Source: JAYXXU01 sp049301135 (lineage in GTDB: Bacteria; Pseudomonadota; Gammaproteobacteria; Pseudomonadales; Moraxellaceae). From it: a DNA stretch of 13,577 nucleotides. Where the stretch lies: assembly GCA_049301135.1 (NCBI GenBank), contig JBAQKP010000038.1, positions 1-13,577 on the forward strand, given 5' to 3'. The notes beneath the pieces were generated by a model that saw only the letters and a program-made list of their open reading frames with translations, searched no databases and was not told the DNA's origin. Shown piece after piece: positions 7,804 through 13,577 of the stretch (within the stretch, counting starts at the first letter, position 1; each line of letters starts with the position of its first letter). The translations under genes were made by a program, and so were the position numbers.

Positions 7804-8199
7804 ATGCGTCATCGTAATAGTGGTGTGAAATTAGGCCGTACCAGCAGCCATCGTAAAGCAATGTTTCAAAACATGGCGAACTCGCTGTTTGAGCACGAAC
7901 TGATCAAAACCACACTGCCAAAAGCGAAAGAACTGCGTCGTGTTGCTGAGCCATTGATTACTCTGGCGAAGAACGACACCGTAGCAAATCGCCGTTTGGT
8001 ATTTGCGCGTACTCGTAGCGCGTTTGTTGTTGGCAAGCTGTTCAATGAGCTTGGCCCACGTTACAAAGCCCGTAACGGCGGCTATCTGCGTGTCCTGAAA
8101 GCGGGCTTCCGCTCAGGCGACGCAGCGCCAATGGCTTATGTGGAACTGGTTGATCGTCAGATCGGTCAAACCACTGCTGCCGCAGTCGATGCTGAATAA
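7804..8199 (+). CDS. rplQ: 50S ribosomal protein L17
   Basis: The product is 131 residues (127 in E. coli). L17 lies near the peptide exit tunnel. The N-terminus MRHRNSGVKLGRTSSHRKAM and the C-terminal block LKAGFRSGDAAPMAYVELVD are family hallmarks. A short Ala-rich tail (TTAAAVDAE) follows. ATG 7804 has a strong AAGGAG at 7792-7797, 6 bases upstream. It is the last gene of the alpha operon, 15 bases after rpoA, and a strong terminator begins 15 bases after its stop. Confidence 0.97.
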   Translation: MRHRNSGVKLGRTSSHRKAMFQNMANSLFEHELIKTTLPKAKELRRVAEPLITLAKNDTVANRRLVFARTRSAFVVGKLFNELGPRYKARNGGYLRVLKAGFRSGDAAPMAYVELVDRQIGQTTAAAVDAE

Positions 8200-8213
8200 G
8201 CGTTGATTGCACC

Positions 8214-8250
8214 AAAAAACCGACCCTTTGAGGTCGGTTTTTTGTTTTTT
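8214..8250 (+). terminator. Strong rho-independent terminator after rplQ
   Basis: AAAAAACCGACC (8214-8225) is perfectly complementary to GGTCGGTTTTTT (8232-8243) around the 6-base loop CTTTGA. A second run of six T's follows at 8245-8250. The A-run on the left arm makes it potentially active in both directions. It marks the end of the spc-alpha block and separates it from the enzyme genes downstream. Confidence 0.93.
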
Positions 8251-8323
8251 AAAGATGTATTGGCATAGGTGCTCACCGATATACTCATACTAAGCGTTTG
8301 ACCGATTTAGCAGAGTGAATGAG

Positions 8324-8995
8324 ATGATCGACATATTACCGAGTATCGAAGTTGAAACCGCTGCTCAACCGACCCATGCGGTGATTTGGCTTCATGGCTT
8401 GGGCGCAAATGGTGATGATTTTGTGCCGATTGTGCCAGAATTAGGCTTGCCTCAGAATTTGGCTGTCCGCTTTATTTTCCCGCATGCACCCGAAATCCCT
8501 GTCACGATTAACGCGGGTTATGTAATGCCGGCGTGGTATGACATTTTATCGTTGGATAAAGTGTCAAGGCAGGTTGATCTGGTGGGAATTGAGCGGTCAC
8601 GCCAGCAGATTGTGGGCTTGATTGAGCGTGAGCAAGCACGGGGTATTCCGGCTGATCGGATTGTGATTGCTGGGTTTTCACAGGGTGGCGCAATGGCGTA
8701 TAGCGTGGGGCTGACTTATCCAGAGCGCTTGGCCGGTGTGATGGCGTTGTCTGCCTATATTCCATCGATAGAAGGTTTGGCATCACAGCGTCACACAGCC
8801 AATCAACAGACACCGATTTTTGTGGCGCATGGTACACAAGATCCAGTGGTCGGTCTGGCGATGGGACAGCAAGCGGTCGATTGGTTACAACAGCAGGCTT
8901 ATCCGGTTGAGTGGCATCAGTATTTGATGCAGCATCAGGTCTGTTTGGAGGAGATTCAGCAGATTGGACGTTGGTTGCAGCAGGTACTGCACTAG
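8324..8995 (+). CDS. Serine carboxylesterase, alpha/beta-hydrolase (phospholipase/carboxylesterase family)
   Basis: The predicted cytoplasmic product is 223 residues. It fits the Abhydrolase_2 carboxylesterase family (about 215-230 residues), which hydrolyses short-chain esters and includes acyl-protein-thioesterase-like enzymes. Numbered from an in-frame GTG at 8315, the motifs are IWLHGLGANGDDF at 24-36, the nucleophile elbow GFSQGG with S122, the acid in HGTQDP with D176, and the base in MQHQVCLEEI with H207. The triad is complete, although the usual M-G-H-S around the histidine is M-Q-H-Q. I prefer ATG 8324, with AGAG at 8312-8315, over GTG 8315, which lacks an SD. The physiological substrate is unknown. 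No signal peptide is seen. Confidence 0.88.
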   Translation: MIDILPSIEVETAAQPTHAVIWLHGLGANGDDFVPIVPELGLPQNLAVRFIFPHAPEIPVTINAGYVMPAWYDILSLDKVSRQVDLVGIERSRQQIVGLIEREQARGIPADRIVIAGFSQGGAMAYSVGLTYPERLAGVMALSAYIPSIEGLASQRHTANQQTPIFVAHGTQDPVVGLAMGQQAVDWLQQQAYPVEWHQYLMQHQVCLEEIQQIGRWLQQVLH

Positions 8996-9042
8996 TCCGC
9001 GCTGACCTGCGTAGTTGGTTCACAGGTTATATTGGTTGTCTG

Positions 9043-9735
9043 ATGGCAAATTTTAATACACATTTTAATGTCGCATTTATGGCGAGTGCAGCGCTTGGTG
9101 TGGTGGTGTTTAAGGCAGGGATGCTGTCACCATCGCTGTTGATCGGTTGCGTTGCTGCGGGCACGGTTGGCGGCTTGCTGCCGGATTTAGACTCGGACAA
9201 TTCGCGTCCGCTGGATATTGGCTTTAATATTTTGGCTGCGTTAGCCGCCTTTATGATGGTGGTTTGGTTTGCGGATCGGTTGGTGCTGTGGGAGTTGGTG
9301 GCAGCCGGTGTGTTGGGTTTTTTGACCATTCGCTACGGGGTCTTTACTTGTTTTACATGGCTGACCGTACACCGTGGAGTGATGCATTCCGTGCCGTATG
9401 TGCTGATGTTCGGTCTGATCAGCTTGTATCTGGCGTTTTATGGGCTGGGTTTGACGGCGGTAGACAGTTGGTTTGTGGCGGCGTTTATTAGCTTTGGGGC
9501 GTTGATTCATTTGATTTTGGATGAAACGTACAGTGTGAATCTGCTCAACATGACGGTGAAGCAGTCGTTTGGGACGGCATTAAAGTTATACAAGTCGACG
9601 GATTGGTATTGGTATCTGGCACTCTATTTGGGATTGTTGGTCGGCTGGTATTGTGCACCGGATGGTACGGGGTTTTATTACGCAATCACTGATCTGGATG
9701 CGTGGCGGGTGCTTGGGCAGAATCTGATTCGCTAG
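9043..9735 (+). CDS. YdjM-family inner-membrane metal-dependent hydrolase (putative)
   Basis: The product is 230 residues, mostly hydrophobic, with about five to six membrane segments. It resembles the YdjM family (LexA-regulated, membrane-bound putative metal-dependent hydrolase in E. coli). Putative metal ligands are H7, the acidic cluster LPDLDSD at 46-52, HRGVMHS at 110-116 and H156/D160 in HLILDE, in the family's order. The open frame extends back to an ATG at 8911 inside the esterase. I chose ATG 9043 because MANFNTHFN puts the first conserved histidine at the N-terminus, as in the family. No clear SD is seen (AGG at 9024-9026 is distant). It follows the esterase by 47 bases. The substrate of the family is not established. 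Confidence 0.8.
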   Translation: MANFNTHFNVAFMASAALGVVVFKAGMLSPSLLIGCVAAGTVGGLLPDLDSDNSRPLDIGFNILAALAAFMMVVWFADRLVLWELVAAGVLGFLTIRYGVFTCFTWLTVHRGVMHSVPYVLMFGLISLYLAFYGLGLTAVDSWFVAAFISFGALIHLILDETYSVNLLNMTVKQSFGTALKLYKSTDWYWYLALYLGLLVGWYCAPDGTGFYYAITDLDAWRVLGQNLIR

Positions 9736-9802
9736 GCGTCATGAGTATCTGTACCCGTCGTGGTTATCGCAACGCTGTGATATTTAAAGATGAGATCAAA
9801 GA

Positions 9803-11347
9803 TTGGATAAGCAGACAACCGACTCTAAACCCGCCATCGACCACGCGCTGATTATCTCGGTGTTTGTGGTCGCGTCCTGTGGCTTGGCCTATGAATTGGT
9901 CAACGCGGCACTGGCGAGTTATTTGCTCGGCGATTCGGTGTTGCAGTTTTCGACAATCATCGGCGCGTATCTGTTTGCGATGGGTATTGGTTCGCACCTG
10001 TCGCAATACGTGCCGGAAGATCAGGTGCTAAAACGCTTTATTGAAATCGAACTGCTGGTTGGGTTGATTGGTGGGCTATCGGCGACTGCTTTATTTCTAA
10101 GTTTTGCGTGGATTGCTGCGCCGTTTCGACCGCTGTTGTATGCGATGGTGATTCTGATCGGTATTTTGGTCGGCATGGAAGTCCCGCTGGTGATGCGGGT
10201 GCTCAATCAACGCAAAGCTGAGTTTAACGCCTTGATTAGTCGGGTATTGACCTTCGATTATATGGGTGCATTGGCGGTGTCGTTGTTGTTTCCGCTGGTG
10301 CTGGCGCCGATGTTGGGGCTGGCGCGGACGGCGATTTTATTTGGGCTGTGTAATGTCGGGATTGCGTGCTGGACGGTGTGGCGCTTTCGACACGATCTAC
10401 AGGACAGTTATCGGCAGTTGTTACGGCGGACTGTAGCGGTTTTAATCATATTATTTGCGGGTTTTGCGCTGGCGGATCGATTGGTCAGTTGGTCTGAAAA
10501 TCAACTGTTCGGCGATCCGATTGTCTACGCCAAAACCACACCGTACCAACGCTTGGTACTGACCCGTTGGCACGATGATTTACGTTTATATATCAATGGT
10601 AATTTGCAGTTTTCCAGTACCGATGAATATCGCTACCATGAGGCGCTGGTGCATCCCGTCTTACACGATCTGCACCCGAGTGGTCGCGTGCTGATTCTTG
10701 GCGGTGGCGATGGCTTGGCACTGAGGGAAGTGCTACGCGATCAACGGGTAAAAGACGTCACGCTGGTCGATCTGGATCCGGCGATGACCGAGATTTTTTC
10801 GACTAATCCTGATCTGGTCAAGCTCAACCAAAATGCCTTGGCTGACCCACGCGTCACCGTGGTCAATCAAGACGCAGCGCAATGGCTTGAACAGCATCGC
10901 GGTCTGTACGATGTGATGATTGTAGATTTCCCCGATCCATCCAATTTTGGGCTGGGCAAGCTGTATTCCACGCCGATCTATCGCTTGATGAAGCAGCACT
11001 TGCAGCCGGATGGCCGGATGGTGGTGCAATCGACCTCGCCGCTGTATGCGCCGCGTGCATTTTGGTCGATTGTGGCGACCTTAGAAAAAGCCGGATTTTA
11101 TACTACGCCGTATCACGCACTCGTGCCGTCGTTTGGTGAGTGGGGCTTTGTGATTGCCAGCCAACAGAATGATTTTAAAATACCCAGTGATTATCAATTG
11201 CCGATGCGTTTTCTGGATGCGATGACCACGGCGCAGATGTTTTATTTTCCAAAAGATATGCAGCGGGTGACGGTAGAGCCGAATGACCTCAACAGCCAAA
11301 AATTAGTCCAGTACTTTATCCAAGATTGGTCTGGAGCGGCACGGTAG
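9803..11347 (+). CDS. Membrane-anchored aminopropyltransferase (spermidine-synthase-like)
   Basis: The product is 514 residues in two parts. Residues 12-230 hold about seven hydrophobic segments, and 240-514 form a spermidine/spermine-synthase-type Rossmann domain facing the cytoplasm. Motifs are YQ (248-249), YINGNLQFSSTDEYRYHE (263-280), nucleotide loop GGGDG (300-304), VDLDP (322-326), DA at 357-358, and VDFPDP with acidic D375 and D378. These residues suggest an active transferase using decarboxylated S-adenosylmethionine. The acceptor is unknown, and no speD is nearby. The start is TTG 9803: an in-frame stop lies at 9791-9793, the first in-frame ATG would delete TM1, and GAGAT (9792-9796) is 6 bases upstream. 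The stop TAG overlaps the next start. Confidence 0.85.
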   Translation: MDKQTTDSKPAIDHALIISVFVVASCGLAYELVNAALASYLLGDSVLQFSTIIGAYLFAMGIGSHLSQYVPEDQVLKRFIEIELLVGLIGGLSATALFLSFAWIAAPFRPLLYAMVILIGILVGMEVPLVMRVLNQRKAEFNALISRVLTFDYMGALAVSLLFPLVLAPMLGLARTAILFGLCNVGIACWTVWRFRHDLQDSYRQLLRRTVAVLIILFAGFALADRLVSWSENQLFGDPIVYAKTTPYQRLVLTRWHDDLRLYINGNLQFSSTDEYRYHEALVHPVLHDLHPSGRVLILGGGDGLALREVLRDQRVKDVTLVDLDPAMTEIFSTNPDLVKLNQNALADPRVTVVNQDAAQWLEQHRGLYDVMIVDFPDPSNFGLGKLYSTPIYRLMKQHLQPDGRMVVQSTSPLYAPRAFWSIVATLEKAGFYTTPYHALVPSFGEWGFVIASQQNDFKIPSDYQLPMRFLDAMTTAQMFYFPKDMQRVTVEPNDLNSQKLVQYFIQDWSGAAR

Positions 11348-12990
11348 TGAACCGACGGCAGTTTTTGCAGCGGACGGCGGCGGGTGGTGGCTTTGTTGCG
11401 GTCAGTCAGTTGCTCGGTGGCTGCGCATGGCCGTCATGGACGCAGATTCCGCCGTGGTTGCCGGTTAAGCTGGTTGATACTGGACAAAAAATGGGGCATC
11501 GGCTGCGTGATTTGCGCGAGATACCGCCGGTTCAGGCGACGCGAGTGGTCGATACGCTGATTTTGGGCAGTGGTGTAGCGGGTCTGACGGCCGCATGGCG
11601 GCTGCACCAGCAAGGTCATGCTGATGTGTTGATGCTCACCGGTACGGAGTGGATGGGCAATGCAAGTAGCGGCCAGTGGTCGCCTGCCGATGCAACTCAG
11701 AACCAGTTGCGCTATCCACGCGGGGCGCATTACTTACCGTTTCCGACTGCGGAAAGTAGCCATGTGGTTGAAATGCTGCGGGCAACAGGGATTTTGCACG
11801 GCGCTGAACTGGGTCAGGCAGCATCGTATGATGAGCGCGTAGTGGTGCATGCCGCGACTGAGCGAATCTATGCCGATGGGGCTTGGCATGATGGACTATT
11901 ACCGCCATTGGCGGAAGGTTCGCTGGCCGCGCAGCAAGTGGCGCGATTTTTTCAGTTTACCGATGGCTTAAAAGGCCGCCGTGGTAGCGATGGTCTTCTG
12001 TTGTTTGCGATTCCGGTGCTGTTATCGTCGCAGGATCCGGCGTGGCAAGCCTTGGATCAGTTGACGTTTACGGCATGGCTGACCCAGCAAGGCTATGACG
12101 CGCCAGAATTGCTGTGGTATTTGGACTATTGCTGTCGGGATGATTACGGCGCTGGGATTGGCCGTGTGTCGGCGTGGGCGGGCTTGCATTATTTTGCCAG
12201 TCGGGTGCATGAAAAAGACGGCAGTGAGCAAACGCCGATTTTAACGTGGCCTGATGGCTTGCATGGTTTGACTGCGCAACTGTACCAACAATGCAAAACC
12301 CCGACGCTGCCACTGACTGCGATTCAAGTGCGCGAACTGTCGAATGGCGCACAGGTATTGGCAATGGATCAAGCGGGCAAAGTCACGCAGTTGCGGGCGC
12401 GTAAAGTGATCTGTGCGATGCCGCTGCATGCGTTGCAGTATGTGTGGTCGGATATGTTTGATGCTTATCAAGGCAGTGAAAGGCTATTGCCGCAATATCC
12501 GTGGCTGGTGGCGAATGTCTGGCTGGATGGGATTTTGCCGGAGCGCGATGGCGAGCCGATGGCATGGGAAAATGTGATCTATGGCAGTGAGTCGCTAGGC
12601 TTTGTCAATTCGACCCATCAGCGTTTTGGGCAAACAAGGCCGCTGCATAACGTGCTGACCTGCTATCACGCCTTGGCAGATCGTTCGCCGGAAGCGGGAA
12701 GGTTGTGGCTCAAGACTGCATCTGTGCCGCAGATGTTGGAGCTGGTACTGCAAGACCTGATCACGGCTTATGGCAAACGTCTGTGGTCGCGGGTGGCGGG
12801 AGTCGAGTTATGTGTACGTGGGCATGCGATGAGTGCGCCGAGTGTCGGCTTTCGCAGCCATCAGCTATTGCAAGACCTACAAAACAAGCAAGGGTCGGTG
12901 CTGGTGGCGCATGCAGATCTATCGGGGTATTCGGTGTTTGAGGAAGCCAGCTATTGGGGCTGGCAAGCGGCAGAGCGGGTGCTGGCATAA
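11347..12990 (+). CDS. Tat-exported, probably lipid-anchored FAD-dependent oxidoreductase (amine-oxidase-like)
   Basis: The product is 547 residues. It begins MNRRQFLQRTAAGGG, a twin-arginine signal (RRxFL), followed by a hydrophobic stretch and a lipobox LGGC with C26. Residue +2 is Ala, not Asp, so by the E. coli Lol rule it would go to the outer membrane. The FAD-binding GSGVAG lies at 74-79. The C-terminal stretch from about 518 (AHADLSGYSVFEEASYWGW) resembles the flavin-contact end of amine-oxidase-family proteins. Tat export fits a protein that folds around FAD before secretion. The start is GTG 11347, with GGAG at 11333-11336, sharing its G with the upstream stop; a TTG at 11326 would add seven residues before the signal. 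Its partner gene suggests an amine or polyamine-related substrate, but this is inference. Confidence 0.82.
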   Translation: MNRRQFLQRTAAGGGFVAVSQLLGGCAWPSWTQIPPWLPVKLVDTGQKMGHRLRDLREIPPVQATRVVDTLILGSGVAGLTAAWRLHQQGHADVLMLTGTEWMGNASSGQWSPADATQNQLRYPRGAHYLPFPTAESSHVVEMLRATGILHGAELGQAASYDERVVVHAATERIYADGAWHDGLLPPLAEGSLAAQQVARFFQFTDGLKGRRGSDGLLLFAIPVLLSSQDPAWQALDQLTFTAWLTQQGYDAPELLWYLDYCCRDDYGAGIGRVSAWAGLHYFASRVHEKDGSEQTPILTWPDGLHGLTAQLYQQCKTPTLPLTAIQVRELSNGAQVLAMDQAGKVTQLRARKVICAMPLHALQYVWSDMFDAYQGSERLLPQYPWLVANVWLDGILPERDGEPMAWENVIYGSESLGFVNSTHQRFGQTRPLHNVLTCYHALADRSPEAGRLWLKTASVPQMLELVLQDLITAYGKRLWSRVAGVELCVRGHAMSAPSVGFRSHQLLQDLQNKQGSVLVAHADLSGYSVFEEASYWGWQAAERVLA

Positions 12991-12991
12991 G

Positions 12992-13023
12992 TTGACAACG
13001 ACCTTTGTCAGTATGGTCATATT
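12992..13023 (+). promoter_or_regulatory. Possible promoter of the monooxygenase gene
   Basis: A perfect -35 hexamer TTGACA occurs at 12992-12997, right after the upstream stop. No good -10 sits at the ideal 17 bases: TATGGT (13012-13017) is at 14, TCATAT (13017-13022) at 19, and CATATT (13018-13023) at 20. The promoter may therefore need an activator, or the -35 match may be chance. The -35 overlaps the inverted repeat at 12993-13010. Confidence 0.3.
12993..13010. promoter_or_regulatory. Inverted repeat, possible operator upstream of the monooxygenase gene
   Basis: TGACAA (12993-12998) and TTGTCA (13005-13010) are perfect inverted half-sites with a 6-base spacer. The left half-site overlaps the -35-like TTGACA. 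The size and position suit a dimeric repressor, but no regulator gene lies in the window. As RNA it would be only a weak 6-base stem without a T-run, so it is not a terminator. Confidence 0.35.
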
Positions 13024-13051
13024 CAAATCCAAATAAAACGGTATATTCAAA
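13019..13051 (+). repeat. Direct repeat ATATTCAAA, two copies 24 bases apart
   Basis: ATATTCAAA is found at 13019-13027 and again at 13043-13051, in the A/T-rich spacer before the monooxygenase gene. The 24-base offset is a little over two helical turns, so the copies would face roughly the same side of the DNA. They could be regulator half-sites or a chance repeat in an A/T-rich spacer. Confidence 0.35.
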
Positions 13052-13080
13052 GCATCATGTGAAATATCAGGTCAAATACG

Positions 13081-13577
13081 ATGCAACAACCTCAGTTTGA
13101 AGCGGTGATTATCGGTGCGGGATTCGGCGGTATGGGCATGGCAATCCAACTGCGCCAGATGGGGATTCACAACATCCGCATCCTTGAAGAACAAACGGAT
13201 GTCGGCGGCACATGGCATATCAATCATTACCCCGGTTTGTCGGTCGATATTGACTCAGTTACTTATAGCTATTCGTTTGAGCCGAATCCATTCTGGTCGC
13301 GCACCTTTGCCACTGGCGATGAACTCAAACGTTACGCGCTGCATGTGGCCGAAAAATATGATCTACGGCAATTGATGCGCTTCGGCAGTTTGGTTGAACA
13401 AGCGCAATATGACGAAGACAACCACACGTGGACGGTCTGGTGTCGTGATCAAGCACCGATCACCACGCGCTTGCTGATCGTGGCGACGGGGTATCTGTCA
13501 CATCCGAAGATTCCTGAAATCAAAGGTTTGTCGTCATTTAAAGGCAAGGTCATGCACACCGCCAAATGGGAGCATGA
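13081..13577 (+). CDS. Baeyer-Villiger-type flavin-containing monooxygenase, N-terminal part (partial)
   Basis: The frame is open to the window edge; 165 residues are visible, perhaps a third of a usual 480-550 residue enzyme. The FAD-binding GAGFGG is at 12-17. G42 to D56 (GGTWHINHYPGLSVD) fits the published second fingerprint of type I Baeyer-Villiger monooxygenases, [AG]GxWxxxx[FY]P[GM]xxxD. FKGKVMHTAKW at 153-163 fits FxGxxxHxxxW, but E164 follows where Pro or Asp is usual. Such enzymes use FAD, NADPH and oxygen to insert an oxygen beside a ketone or oxygenate heteroatoms. ATG 13081 has AGG at 13069-13071. It is separated from the upstream genes by 90 bases with possible control sites, so it is probably its own unit. 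The substrate cannot be told. Confidence 0.9.
   Translation, partial: MQQPQFEAVIIGAGFGGMGMAIQLRQMGIHNIRILEEQTDVGGTWHINHYPGLSVDIDSVTYSYSFEPNPFWSRTFATGDELKRYALHVAEKYDLRQLMRFGSLVEQAQYDEDNHTWTVWCRDQAPITTRLLIVATGYLSHPKIPEIKGLSSFKGKVMHTAKWEH

Noticed and set aside
7387..7812. 141-residue minus-strand open frame opposite rpoA
   Set aside because: It is a shadow of the strongly conserved alpha C-terminal domain, with no independent coding signal.
8260..8285. Possible promoter before the esterase: TTGGCA (8260-8265) and TATACT (8280-8285)
   Set aside because: Each hexamer matches 5 of 6, but the spacing is only 14 bases, too short for a normal sigma-70 promoter, and no better pair was found in 8251-8323.
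8508..9023. 171-residue open frame on the minus strand across the esterase gene
   Set aside because: The translation is low-complexity Pro/Ser/Gln-rich with no recognisable motif, and it lies opposite a gene with a complete catalytic triad.
8911..9042. Upstream in-frame ATG (8911) that would lengthen the YdjM-type protein by 44 residues
   Set aside because: It lies inside the esterase gene in another frame, and the added residues do not resemble the family, whose N-terminus fits ATG 9043 (first conserved histidine at residue 7).
9736..9802. Spacer before the aminopropyltransferase gene as a promoter or terminator
   Set aside because: No convincing hexamer pair or hairpin is visible, so the gene is taken as cotranscribed with the one upstream.
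13115..13375. 86-residue plus-strand open frame within the monooxygenase region
   Set aside because: The frame starting at 13081 carries the FAD and Baeyer-Villiger fingerprints; this one is a shifted reading of the same bases.

Overview
The window is a gammaproteobacterial chromosome segment, most likely from the family Moraxellaceae (an Acinetobacter relative). The ribosomal gene order is the classic spc-alpha order. The RNA polymerase alpha subunit is 335 residues long and ends in DDRFAYRSR, which I recall as the Acinetobacter-type C-terminus. Base composition looks close to half G+C, richer than typical Acinetobacter. The genus cannot be fixed by eye. Every gene is on the + strand.

Bases 1-5259 hold the spc operon: the tail of rplN, then rplX, rplE, rpsN, rpsH, rplF, rplR, rpsE, rpmD, rplO, secY and the small rpmJ. 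Spacing is tight, and several Shine-Dalgarno (SD) sites lie inside the last codons of the preceding gene. A hairpin with a short T-run separates secY from rpmJ. Bases 5260-5361 form a leader before the alpha operon (rpsM, rpsK, rpsD, rpoA, rplQ; 5362-8199). It contains a possible promoter and two overlapping, mutually exclusive hairpins. The second ends in five T's just before the rpsM SD, which gives it the layout of an attenuator. A strong, probably bidirectional terminator closes the block at 8214-8250.

Bases 8324-12990 hold four co-directional genes that look like one transcription unit. They encode a serine carboxylesterase, a YdjM-type membrane metal-dependent hydrolase, a membrane-anchored aminopropyltransferase (spermidine-synthase-like), and a flavoprotein with a twin-arginine signal and a lipobox. 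The last two genes overlap by one base and probably act in one pathway: one enzyme at the inner membrane, the other exported. This pair is the least conventional part of the window. After a 90-base spacer containing a perfect TTGACA, an inverted repeat and a direct repeat, a Baeyer-Villiger-type flavin monooxygenase begins at 13081 and runs off the end.

No tRNA, rRNA, CRISPR array, insertion sequence or phage gene was seen, and no gene-free stretch exceeds 300 bases.
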